Shown here: positions 45,675-57,054 of the stretch, in pieces | Position numbering within the stretch: position 1 is the stretch's first letter | Layout: every line of letters begins with the position of its first letter | Source of the DNA: Cenococcum geophilum 1.58 | Lineage: Eukaryota; Ascomycota; Dothideomycetes; Gloniales; Gloniaceae | Length of the DNA: 64,000 bases | Assembly: GCA_001692895.1 (NCBI GenBank) | Contig: KV748188.1 | Span: forward strand, 620,001 to 684,000 | Direction: 5' to 3' | Made by a program: the position numbers and the translations under genes | The notes under the pieces: model-generated | Database searches by the model: none | The model's input: the letters and a program-made list of their open reading frames with translations, nothing else | Told to the model about the DNA's origin: nothing

Positions 45675-46020
45675 AGCGTTCAAGCTCGTATACAGGAAAG
45701 GTTTCTACTCCTGCGAACGCGTGTCACAATTGCCCCAGAATGGCATACAACGGTATACAGCCGTGAAGTTTTGCCGATTGAGGAGCGCTTGTTAACTGCA
45801 AATCTCTAGAAGAGACAAACTTTTACAAAAGCTTCACGATTGAGTTTAGAAGAGAAGCTAAATATTGAAGGGTAATATAAACAAAAGGACAAGCAGGTCT
45901 AGGCGATGGGGGAATGGTTCTCTCTAACGAAGACTAACAGATGTTGTTCATAAAATTCTCCAGTATCTTCAATTAGAGTTGGGATAGAAAATCAAAAGCC
46001 ACACCCAACATCATATAGAC
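45675..46020. other. Intergenic, boundary of the AT-rich block
   Basis: 3' flank of the transporter. Base composition changes from ordinary to strongly AT-rich, with loss of CA/TG steps, at about 46,020-46,250. Confidence 0.55.
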
Positions 46021-47438
46021 ACGCATGCTAGAAAGGCAATATATTAGTAATACACCTAGATTTATTATTGCTATTATCACAATCTATTTTCCAATGACGC
46101 TTCCCCTAGATAGTCTCGCTACGTTGGGTGAGACGCATTTCAAAACTTTCCTACCACTATTCTTATGCTTCCGAAGATCCAGTCTTGCTAGGCACTTAAC
46201 TAGCCAATAGCCCTTACCTATCCACGTTATATCGCCTAAGCTCCTAATCTAGCGTGCTCTAGTAGAGATTTTACTTAGATAGGAAGCTTTTCTCTATATA
46301 TTAGAAAACCTTTAGGTAGAAAAACAATTGGCAATAAAATAAAAACAAAGGAAAATACTACACTAAGATCTATAAAAGGAATTACTCCTTTTCTCTTAAA
46401 GCCCCTAAGGATAGATATCCTAAAGGGCTATAGTTAGGGAGTAAATAAGTTAAGTAAGGGTTATAAGAGAGTGAATAGAAGAGGGTCTTGTCTTTCTAGG
46501 CAAGCTCTATAAAATAGTAGTTTTAGTATATTTCGACTAGTTTAAAGAAGCTAAGAAGCCTCTTTTTCTTCCACTTAAGTCTTTAAAACTCGTTCTTTTA
46601 ATATTCCAATTAGCTTAATTTAACTATATATATAAAGTCTATTACTAAACAATTACTCTATACTTTAGGTAGACCTAGCTTCTTATACTTAGTATATACC
46701 TTCTCCTACTCCTATAACTAGACTTTAAAGTTCTAGTTTTAAGGCGCCTATAATGGCGCTAGGGCGCGTCACCTAGTTAGGGGGCCTAGTTAGGAGTTTG
46801 GTCCCTAACACGTATATAGCACGTCCCTCCATCCTATATATACCTTTTCTTCTTCTTCTTAGCTTAATATCTTTATAATATAGCATTCGTTTAAGCTTTG
46901 GGTTAGAGGTAATTATTTAAGCCATTATAGCGCCTCCTTACGCATTATATATTATATAATAAATTATATCTTTTAGGCTTTATTAAAAAGAGCGACTCTC
47001 TACTTAAGCAATACTAAGATATTATAAGTAGTATTATAATTAAAAATATAAATAAGGTAGGAATATAAGACTAAGCTTTAGATCTAAATATATAATATAT
47101 TAAGAGCTAATTAAATATAAGGGGACTTTATAGATAGGGGGCTATAAGGCACAATTATAGAAATAGAATAAATTAGTAAAAGAGACAAATCCTTAAGGAG
47201 GTAAGGCCTTTAGGATTATAAAGATTATATACTATAGGCACGTGCCTTTAATATATAACTGGCAATTATCTAAGGGGTATTTAGGGGTTGTCTTAGGGGC
47301 AACCCAAGGTATCCGCAATAATATCCCTTATATTACCCCCCCTTTTTTTTTATAGTTAGCCCCTAATTGCTATTACTTTATAGTAGGGAGATTATAAGGG
47401 CTTATCCCAGAAGGGGTTTAGAGAGATATTAAAGAGGT
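46021..47438. repeat. RIP-degraded AT-rich repeat, unassigned
   Basis: AT-rich, stop in every frame, TA-rich and almost free of CA/TG, with surviving CpG patches (about 46,740-46,790). Probably old transposon DNA; no domain can be read. Confidence 0.6.
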
Positions 47439-47443
47439 ATTAG
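47439..47443. repeat. Target-site duplication ATTAG (left)
   Basis: Identical to 53635-53639; flanks the LTR element. Confidence 0.75.
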
Positions 47444-47656
47444 TGTTACGGCTTAAATAAATGCCTCTAAACCGAAGCTTAAACAAATGCTATATTACAA
47501 AGATACTAAGCTAAGGAGAAGGAAAAAGGGGTCGCTAGGACTGATGTAAATAAATATATAGGGTAAGCCGCCAAGGCGCTAGCTTTTAGGCGAGCCAATT
47601 GTAGGTTAGTAGAATATGGTAAAATTTAGCAGGTAACGTGCGATAACGCCGTTACA
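47444..47656 (-). repeat. Left LTR (3' LTR of the chromovirus)
   Basis: 213 bp, starts TGTTAC and ends GTTACA. It differs from the right LTR at 21 positions by my alignment: 20 transitions, one transversion, no indel. Confidence 0.88.
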
Positions 47657-50600
47657 TTACCCCCCTCTTTAAAAGAAAGCCTGCCCTTAGGCTTAGTTAG
47701 AAATAGGGTAGCACTAGGCTTATAAACATAGGATTATAAAAATATAAGATAAGGAGATAAAGGGGATATAAGTATGTCTAGACTAAGTATAAAGGGCGAT
47801 TATAGGCTAAGTGGAAGTACTAGGCTAGAAAGAGTAGCCGTTAAAAGCCTTAGCACGGATCTAACTAATTAGATAACTTTAACCGGCGGTTAAAGTTTCT
47901 AAATATCTAAAATTTTACGGTACTAATAGAAAACGGTAGAATATGGCAGAATTTAGTAGATAGCTGTATTAGGGCTTTAGGGCGTTTTTGTCTCTATATT
48001 CTTCTAATAACTTATTATCTTTATTATGCTAGCATTTTATCTATTTGTCTAGGTACTTTAGGGGTCTAGGCGTATTAGGGTATTAGTTATAGAATTCTTT
48101 AAGCTTCTAGGGGTAGCCTATAAAGTTCCACGTAGGGTACTAGGTTAGGTTAGGATTATAGCCTTTCTATTAAATACGGTATTTTAGCGTTCCCTATACT
48201 ATCTTATAGGCCAGTATTTTGTTAACCTCCTATTTATTATTACTGTTTACTTAAACTGGTAGGGGAGGCTTGTTCTTTTGTCTAGGTAATAGGTTATTTA
48301 TAGCTTTTCGTAACTTATCTAGCGAAAAGATAGGGTAAACCCTAATTAAATTTGGGAGCTTTATCTTATATAAGTTGCCTATCTTTTTAAGAACCTTATA
48401 CGGTCCTGCTATTTGGTAGTCTAGCTTACGGCTAGGTTGTTTAGTTTTTTAATTTCTTATAGTGACCTAGACCATATTGCTAGGGGTAAAATTAGGCTCT
48501 TAACGGTGTTTGTTTGCCTACTGTTCTATTAACCTTTAAGCTTTTTTTAGGTTCTTATGGGCTACCGTCTAGGCCTCCTCCAATTGTTTAGCGTACTATT
48601 AGGCCTTAGTATAGGATAGCTTCTCTTATATAGTCTAGGGTTCTTCTAGCCTTTTCCAGTTAAAGCTTATATAGGGTAAGTATCCTATTTTTAGCTAAAT
48701 TGGGGCAAACCCTGTAGAGTTATAGGGTAGGGTTGCTTGCGCGTAGTCCATTAAGGGTAGTAGTTTAAACTAGTTATCCTAGAAATAGTTAATAAAGGGC
48801 CTAAGCCTTTAGTCTAGGTACTAATTTATAATCTCTATCTAACCGTCTATCTAGGGGTAATAAGCCGTAGAAAGCTTTAGCTTAATGCCTAGGATCTGGG
48901 TAAACTTATTCTAAAAGGCTGATATAAACTATGGCCTATAATTAGATATAATAGTATCTAATAGTCTATAGATTTGGTAGACGTAATAAATATATAGCTA
49001 GGCTACCTCTTTAGCATTAATATTCTTATAATAGGGAATTAAAAATGGGCGTTTACTAAAGCGGTTAACTATAACTATAACTATATTATATCTATTACGG
49101 TCCTTAGGTAGTTTATAAAAGTCTATAAAGATATACTACTAAGGGCGCTCTAGTATTGGGAGTGGCTTAAGTAGTCCTAGGGTCTTATCCTATGGGATTA
49201 TAACTCTTTAGCAGTTTTTGCAGTTCCGTACGTATTAATTAATATCTATAACTATTCTTAGCTAGTAGTAGCGGCAGTTAATAATTTTACGGGTCTTGTT
49301 CTTACTAGGGTGTGCTATAGAGACTTAGTAATAAGCTTTACGGATTAGTTTAGTCCGTAAATTGTTAACGTTAGGGACTATAAGCCGCTCCTAGTATAGG
49401 AGCAATCCTTCCTCTATCTTAAAATTGGGGTTTTCTTTCGCGGCTTATTTATAAAGAGCCCTTAGGGCATTAGCCGTGCAGTTTATAGTTAGGAGGCGGT
49501 TAATTAGCCCTATTAGCTTATCTAAGGACTCCTTTATTAGTGCTAGCTCGTTTTACTATAAGTTTAATTCCTTAAGAATTTATAGGTTAAGCTGTTCTGG
49601 ATAAAAAAGGGCGCGCATCTAATATTAGGTCTTTAACTTATCCTAAGGCCCTATATTTTATTCTTTTCGGGTTAGAGTATTAGCCTTAAAGTTTTGCTTA
49701 TTAAAACAATATATAATTATAAAGAAGAATTAGAAGAGTATTTTAGCCTACTAGGCTTATTATCTAGTAAGCTGCTTTATAGTTATAAAGTACTCTAGGG
49801 CTTTATAATCTATATATATCTTAATCTAGGAGTTTATACCTTTAAGCTCTGCACGCTATTAGGAGAGTAATTAAATAATAGCTAATATTTCTTTGCCGTG
49901 TACTTTATAGTTATACTTAGCTAGGTCTATTATCTTTAAAAAAAAAGCTATAGGGTACTATTCGCCGTCTAAATATAACTGTAATAGGATTCCTGCTATA
50001 ACCCTATTAAAGGCATCTGTTTTTAGCATTAATTTAAGGTCCGGGTTATAGTAATAAAGGATTAGGGAAGAGATAAGCCGATCCTTTATCTCTTTAAAGG
50101 CTTTTATATAGCTATTATTAAAGATAAAAGGCGTATCCTTCCTAGTTAGTTATATAAGAGGTTTTACCGTAATTCTATAGTTACGGATAAACTGGTGGTA
50201 GAAGTTATAAAAACTAAGGAAGGACTGAATTCCATTTACTATATAAGGGGGCTTTTAGTTATAGATTACCTCTACCTTCTTAAAGTTAACCTTAATTCCT
50301 TTTATAGTTATAATAAACCCGAGGTATTTTATACGTTTTACCCTAAACTCGCATTTCTTAATATTAACTTATAAGCCCGCGTTCTATAGTCTCTCTAGAA
50401 CCTTCTTAATATAAACTTAATACTTAAGTTTGTCGTCTAAGTATATAAGAATGTTGTTTAGGTATACCGTATAGAATTCGTTAAGGTAATTAAAAAGAAC
50501 GTTATTTATATACCTTTAATATATAGCCGGTCCGTTTATTAGTCTAAAAGAAAGAACTTTATATTTATAGGAACTATAACGGGTATAGAACGTTATTAAA

Positions 50601-53421
50601 ATTTTAAATATAGGGTTTATTCTAATTTAGTAGAAAGCTTAGCGGATATTAAGTTTAATAAAGATCTTTGCCTAGCTTAGACATATAAGGGTCTTATTAA
50701 TTAAAGGAATAGGATACTAGTCCTTTTAAGTAATAGCGTTTAGCTTTTAATAGTCGATATAAAAACAAAGGCCTCTATTAGGCTTTTTTATAAATAGAAT
50801 AGGGGAAGTAAAAGGGGCTTAACTTAGCTTAATAAACCCTTTATCCAGGTTGTTAATTAAATACTACTTTATTACTTTTAGCTTATCCATTAATTAATGG
50901 TAAAGGGGGCTATAGCCTAGCGAGTTATTGGCTTCTAATTAAATCTTATAATTATATGTCTGGTAAGGGGGTAACTTATCTAAGGCCGCCTTTAAGAATG
51001 CATCCTTATAGTTTGTATAAATAGTAGGAAGAAGGCGTTTAACTAGTTCCTTATTAGTTTCCTTAGCTAGCCTTTCCTTTTTATTATTAATAATTTGGTT
51101 AATCTTATATAGGCTTGTTATAAAGACCTTATTATCCTTCTGGTATATATTAAAGTGGAACGCTATAGCGCTAATTATAGCAATGTTTACAGTAGGGGGG
51201 TTGTCTAATAATAGGGGCGTATATAACTTTAGGGACTTCCAGGGTACTAGCGTTATTATTACTCCTTTTAGCTTCTATTATATTTTTTGGAGGTTATCCC
51301 TTATATCCTATTAATATGTTCTTTTCTATACCAGTTAAATCTGTGCGATTTAGATATTATCTATATTACTATCTGTCCCGCTTCTATATATAGAGTCCTC
51401 TTTAAATATAGCGCTTTAGAAGAGTATCTTTATTAGTATAGAGTTCTTTTTAGCTTTATAGCGGGCGTCTTTTTAGGTAAAGGCTAGGTTACGGGCCTAA
51501 ATATCCTATTAGTAGGTAGGGTTAGCCCTTACAGCTAGTGTCTTATAGTTAGTTTAGATCTCCCTAATAAAGGAGGGCAACCTTAGTCTATCCTCTAGCT
51601 AGATAAACCGTCTTTATTATATATTTAACTAAATATTAAAATAGGATATCTATTTTTGTCTAAGGATTATATTATAAGACCCTAGGTCTAGGATGCAAAA
51701 GGGGATACTATATTAGTGTTGTCCGTTAAAAGCGATATATAACTTTAAAACGTGGGTAACGGGCTAACTGGCTTAGCTGTTATATAGCCTTTTACCTAGA
51801 TAGGCTTCTCTAGTTGGATAGCTTCTGTATTTAGAAACTTAGCAATATTATTTATATAGGTAGTATTTATAAAGGCGAAGCTATTTACTCTAGTATTAAT
51901 AAGGGCGGTTATATTAACTTTATATCTATTTTAAGATACTATATATAAAACTGTAAAATGCTTTCTACCTATTAACTAACTAAGATTAATCTCTTTGAGA
52001 TTAATAGGGTACCCTAGGGGGGAGTCTTTCCCTAGGGTTCTTTTTTTCCCAACTTATTAGACGTTTCTCCTTCCTTTATCTCCTTAATATTGCTTATATC
52101 CTTTAGCTCCGGGTAGGACAAGGTAAAGTAACCCTACTTATTATAGTTATAGCACGTAGCCGAGGTAGGGTTAATTAGAGTATTGCGGTAAATACTAGTT
52201 AATAGCGTAGTACGTAACTAGTTAGGCGAGGCTTACTAGTATATAGTTATAACTACCTTTAGTACAGAAGTAGTTGTAACCTATCTTCCTACTCTAGCTT
52301 CTATAGGTATAGCTAGTAAGTTCCAATTGTTATAAAGTTACTTTTACTAATTAAGGTGGGCGTTAATCTGCTTTAGTTCTAAGTCTAATAATAGGTAATA
52401 AGCTGCGAGTCTTTTATGGGTTAGTAGGTTATTTAAAGTTATAGCGATCTTTTCTTATAGCCGGATTATTAGCTTATTATATAGGTCTAATTAGTAGTTC
52501 TTAAGGGGAACCTAGCCTTCTCCTATAAGGATAAGAATTAAGTCTAGAATTTAGTAAAGGATTAGTTTAGTTTTATTATTAGGTGATTATAGTTATAACG
52601 GGCATCCTGTACTTTGTTTGGGTTAATATAAATAGCCACTAGGTGCCGTATTATCTTATTAATAGATATAAATTAGATAGGGGAGTCGTCCTTAAACTTG
52701 GCTTAAAGATGCCGTTAGGCGTCCCTAGTGGTTCAACTAAAGATATAGAGTATTTTAGCTTCTTTAGAAAGGAAGTAGTTATAGTTAATGCAGAGCTTTT
52801 CTTATACTTAAATCCTCTAATTCTTAAAGGTAGGGTCTATCCTATTAGATAGTGGTAGGGGGTTAGGGAGCTTAACGGACTTTAATTACTTCGTTATTAT
52901 ATCTATACTCCCTAGTATATTGCATTTAGTGGAGTAAATAGGTCGGCTAGGGCTTTAAAAAGGGAAAGCTAGGCTATTTTGTAGGGCCATAAGGCTTTTT
53001 AGGATCTCTTATAGGGTTTCTTGTATATTTCTTACTTCTAGACGATTAGCTTCCTAGCTAGCTGCAAGGGCGCAAATCTACTCGCGTATATCTATAATAA
53101 TATTATTATCTTTAATTTCTGATCCTAATTAGATCTTAGGTTCCTCTTAGGTAGAGGCAGCTCTTTTAGATAAGCTTGCTTTAGGTGCTATTGTTAGCTT
53201 CCTAAGGTTTATTAGTATTATATACTTTGGTTTCGATTCTAGGGGTATAGGTCTAGTCCTATTTAGCTTATAAGGTGGGATATTATCTAGGCCTTCCTAG
53301 GCAATATAGAGTTGTTTTGGTATCTAAGTATAGCGCGTTAATACGTTATTGTAGACGAAGTTTCTTTAGGGTAAGATATTATTAAGGCCTTCCTAGGTAA
53401 GGTAGGGTGAGCTTAGTATAA

Positions 53422-53634
53422 TGTTATAGCTTAAATAAATGCCTCTAAACTAAAGCTTGAACGAATACTATATTATAAAGATACTAAGCTAAGGAGAAGG
53501 AAAAAGGGGTTACTAGGACTAATGTAAATAAATATATAGAGTGAGCCGCTAAGGCGCTAGATTTTAGGCGAGCTAATTATAGGTTAGCAGAATATGGCAA
53601 AATTTAGCAGGTAATGTGCGATAGCGCCGTTACA
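53422..53634 (-). repeat. Right LTR (5' LTR of the chromovirus)
   Basis: 213 bp, starts TGTTAT and ends GTTACA; collinear with the left LTR over its full length. Confidence 0.88.
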
Positions 53635-53639
53635 ATTAG
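53635..53639. repeat. Target-site duplication ATTAG (right)
   Basis: Matches 47439-47443 exactly. Confidence 0.75.
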
Positions 53640-54559
53640 TATACTATTATATATTATCTATCTATCTAACCTCTACTTTAAACTTCTAAAAAACCTTAAT
53701 AAGGAAAAAGTATAATTAGAGAAAAAATATAAGGATTACTAGGAGATCTATTAAAACCCTATTAAAAGTATACTAGTAACTACCTAGGCTAATATAGGGA
53801 TTTTTATATAACTCTACTTCTAAACCTTTATACTAATTTATAATCAATTATAAAGTATTATAGGTAATTTAGTATTTTAATATAGTTCTATAAAACCTTT
53901 TATTATAGGATTTAACGTATAAAGCCTTAGCTTGTTATTATCTTTAACTATTAAGATATAATCTATAATTCTTTCTTATAATACTTTTTTTATAATCTCC
54001 TATATTACTAATATATTACTCTTATATTTGCCCTTAGGCTATTAAATACAGTTAAGGTATTAATTAATTAGTTAAAGAGACTAATCTCTTAAGATTTAGT
54101 ATATATGCTTTTAAATCTAGTAGTCCTATACCGTATATTTAGTATAGCTCTACTACCTAGTAAATAGGGACACTTTATAATAGCAACTGTAGCTATTATA
54201 TAATTGTTAAGAACGTCTATAACGTTAATCTTTAATACTATAGTATTGTTTAGGTATAAATTTACCTATATACGTCTTTAATTAATATCTTAATTGCCTT
54301 CCTTTAACTACGTACTTAGTTTTTATAAGGAAGTAATAGTTAGATAACGTATACTTATATTTCCTTTCTTTTAAATAACGCTATTGTAATAGAGTTATAT
54401 TGGGAAGGTTACGGATATTTACTAGAGTAGTATTAAATAGTAAAGTATAAGGATACCTTTGCTTATTAAGCTGCTTCTTTTTTAATATCTTATTTTCCTA
54501 TTATTAACCTTTATCTAATTTTAGATATATCTTTAATATATTATTATTAAGGGCTTAAT
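53640..54559. repeat. RIP-degraded AT-rich repeat, unassigned
   Basis: Flank of the chromovirus with the same CA/TG-poor composition. No domain is readable. Confidence 0.5.
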
Positions 54560-54730
54560 AAAATCGGCCTCTATACCTCTACGCGGTAGAGCCCGGGAAC
54601 CTAGTAGCTACTATTAATATTTCGGTTGGATCATGTTAATAGACTACCAGATTAAACGCAGAGACGTATATACGGCTGCGCAGCGCCTGCGCAGCGACGT
54701 GGTGGTGGTGGTGTGAAATTTTTTTACTGG
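54560..54730. repeat. GC-richer island with palindrome and GTG run
   Basis: Contains a perfect 21 bp palindrome-like unit (54675-54695: GCTGCGCAG, CGC, CTGCGCAGC) followed by a GTGGTGGTGGTG run. CA/TG steps are retained, unlike the surroundings. It might be a transposon terminus; not proven. Confidence 0.4.
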
Positions 54731-55619
54731 GGGGTAAGCCTTAGCAAAAAGTTTGAATATAGCTACTACGTCTATTATACACGTTCGGTCATTTAAATCG
54801 ATAAGCAATCACCCCTCTAGCGTACCTCCTCCCTTTTACGAATACTATATATACTATATAGCAACTATATACATACGCAAACAATCCGCGCCCTAAGCGT
54901 AGCAGAAGCCCCCTATTTTGACATTACTTAGTAACCTAGGTATCTAGTTATAGGGACTAGTTACCCCTATTAAATACTAGAGCGTCCTTCTATACCTTAT
55001 AAATAGGTATAAAAGCCTAGGGTTAGGACCTAGGGCAAAAGTAATACTAAGTTATATACACCCTATTATAGAAACCTTTTAATAAAGAAATGGGTAAAAG
55101 ACCTTAGTATATAGGCCCGGGCGGAGCGCAAGTGTTATTATTATTAGGAGATATTTATAGGAGACTTAGAAAAGGAGCTAGGGATAGGTATATAACTTTA
55201 TACAGGCAATATATAGATATGGTAAAAATGGTTCACATAGTAGACAAGGGTAAGATAGGCATTTTAGACACTCCCGTGTAAGGGGAGTCTCAAAGTAGTA
55301 ACCTAATAGTGTTTTTCTCCTCCCGTTAACGTAGTACGGATATTATCTAGAAGTATTACCTCTTACGTTTCCCTTAAAGGTTTTTATTTACCTAAAAAAT
55401 GGGTTTTCTTAGTGTAATATAAGCTTTTCCTATAGGAATTAGTCTATATGGACCTATTAGGGGGACCGGGTCGGATGGTAAATTAAATCTACTAATATAT
55501 TATTAAGATTTTTATTATTATTAATTTAATATACCTCTTTAATCTCCTACTAACTACTTTTCTAAGCAAATTTCACAGTATATTCTGGCCTAACCTTTAT
55601 ATATAAAACCCTAACCTCC
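54731..55619. repeat. RIP-degraded repeat with LTR-like stretch
   Basis: AT-rich, no readable domain. A TATA-like stretch (about 55,000) with a region after it resembles an LTR promoter, but no partner copy was found in the window. Confidence 0.35.
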
Positions 55620-56575
55620 GCTAACCCATAACTAGTATTAGTCCTACCTAAATAATTTTGCCTATATGTCTTTAAAAGACTAAAAATCTAATAATAGGAT
55701 TCTAGAGGCTTATAATAAGATAATCTACGTTAAATATAATACCTTTAGTCCTTATAATTAATATATACGTACTAAAAGCGGCAGTTATATTAAGGTAAGC
55801 TTTTCTATCCTTAATAGATTTCTACTACTAATTTTAAGCTTTAATAGCCTAGGCCTAAGTAGCGACGTTCCTTTAATATCCTTAACTACTATATCGCCTA
55901 GGCTCTCTCCTATTTAAGCGCTAATGCTAAATATTTAGGTTAAATTTAAGATTATGCTATAGCTATCTACACCGCCTATAACTTTTAGTAAGTTAGCTAG
56001 TAACGCTTAATATAAAAGTAAGGTTAGTATACTAAGAATAGGGTAAAGGATAGGGGTAATAAGAAAAATGTTGCTCTTTACTATAAAAAGGAGTTTGCGT
56101 ATATATATTAAGTTTTAAAGAGCATAATATAATATATTATTAGGTAGGTTAACCTTTAGGCACCTAGTAAATAGGTAACTAATAGTTACTGTAGTAAGGT
56201 CTTAGTGGTTCTAGACTATACTAGCTAGCTAATATCTCTATTTATTTTAGGCTTAAGCGTGCTTTATTAGTATTAGTTTGGACCTAATATTAGTATTAAG
56301 CATTTAAAGATCTCTGCCCTAGCTATACCTTATTATCCTACCCCTATTAAGGGGTCTAGATCCTATTCTTATTAGCTATTACTTAGTAGCTTAATAGATA
56401 CTAATTCTACTTCTAAGGATAAGGTATAGTAGCTTTTTAAATTAGGTATTTGGGATTTATTCTTATATATAGTAGTAATTAAGGACCTTAATTAAGGTGC
56501 TTAGAAAGGCCTTAGAAGGCTTTTAAAAAGGGCTTAAAGGCCTTAAAAATAATATTCCTGGTATAGATTAATTAA
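55620..56575 (+). mobile_element. Transposon-associated coding relic
   Basis: A plus-strand frame starting around 55,670 reads like SLKD.KSNNRILEAYNKIIYVKYNTFSPYN, then SGSYIK. It is similar to a Lys/Arg-rich start followed by a cysteine cluster found in proteins carried by fungal LTR elements. Stops and C-to-Y changes have destroyed it. The assignment is tentative. Confidence 0.35.
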
Positions 56576-56840
56576 TAGGAATATTTTAACCGACTACTGG
56601 TGCTCTGCTGAGCCTACCCTTGACTTACTCAACGACTCGCTCACCTTGACTCGTTCACCGACTCGACCACCGACTCGATCACTGACTCGGTCGATGACTC
56701 GGTCAATTGCCCCTTTCTTATCTTATTATCTATGCTTTCCTTATGTATATATATAGACCCTTTAGAGCTACATTTACAATCAAGTTGCTCGTTTAATTCT
56801 ACACACTGCAAAGCTTACAAATATAATTTTAGCAAAATGT
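56576..56840. repeat. Little-mutated island with 12 bp tandem repeats
   Basis: Retains CA/TG. About seven imperfect copies of GACTCGNTCACC lie at 56622-56707, followed by a CT-rich part and a TATATATATA box (about 56,748). Resembles an LTR or promoter segment. Confidence 0.45.
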
Positions 56841-56989
56841 CCTATTAATTCTATACTATATATATAAGAAGGCTAAAGACCTATTATACCTTAGGTTATA
56901 GCCCTATCCCTATAGTTTCTAGAGCCTATTTATTCTATATTTAATTTAACCTATTTACTTTTTAGGGCCTCTTACGGCCTACTATAAGC

Positions 56990-57054
56990 NTTTTTATAGG
57001 TTATAATAANANTATAGTATTAGAGNGCTTTTTNNNATTTATAGATTATAGACN
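56990..57054. other. Cluster of ambiguous bases
   Basis: Single n at 56990, 57010, 57012, 57026 and 57054, and nnn at 57034-57036. The consensus is uncertain here, probably through collapse of near-identical repeats. Confidence 0.9.

Larger units (their letters stand above)
47444..53634 (-). mobile_element. Ty3/gypsy chromovirus, structurally complete, RIP-inactivated
   Basis: A 6,191 bp element with two 213 bp LTRs and a 5 bp ATTAG target duplication. A purine-rich tract reading GAGGGGGG on the minus strand sits just inside the left LTR (47,657-47,670), so the element runs right to left. Minus-strand relics in order are a gag zinc knuckle (52,154-52,113, reading CYNYNK*GYFTLSY), reverse transcriptase around 50,500-50,250 (YLNNILIYLDD, then VLERLWNAGL and KCEFRVKRVKYLGFIIT), and a chromodomain-like end around 48,240-48,060 (LKYRI..KGYNPNLT.YPTWNF and KLKEF). 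All frames are full of stops from transition mutations. No protein can be made from it. Confidence 0.9.

Noticed and set aside
52643-52852. 69-codon open frame in the chromovirus, plus strand
   Set aside because: It runs antisense to the gag region of a dead element, has no domain, and is a chance open stretch in biased sequence.
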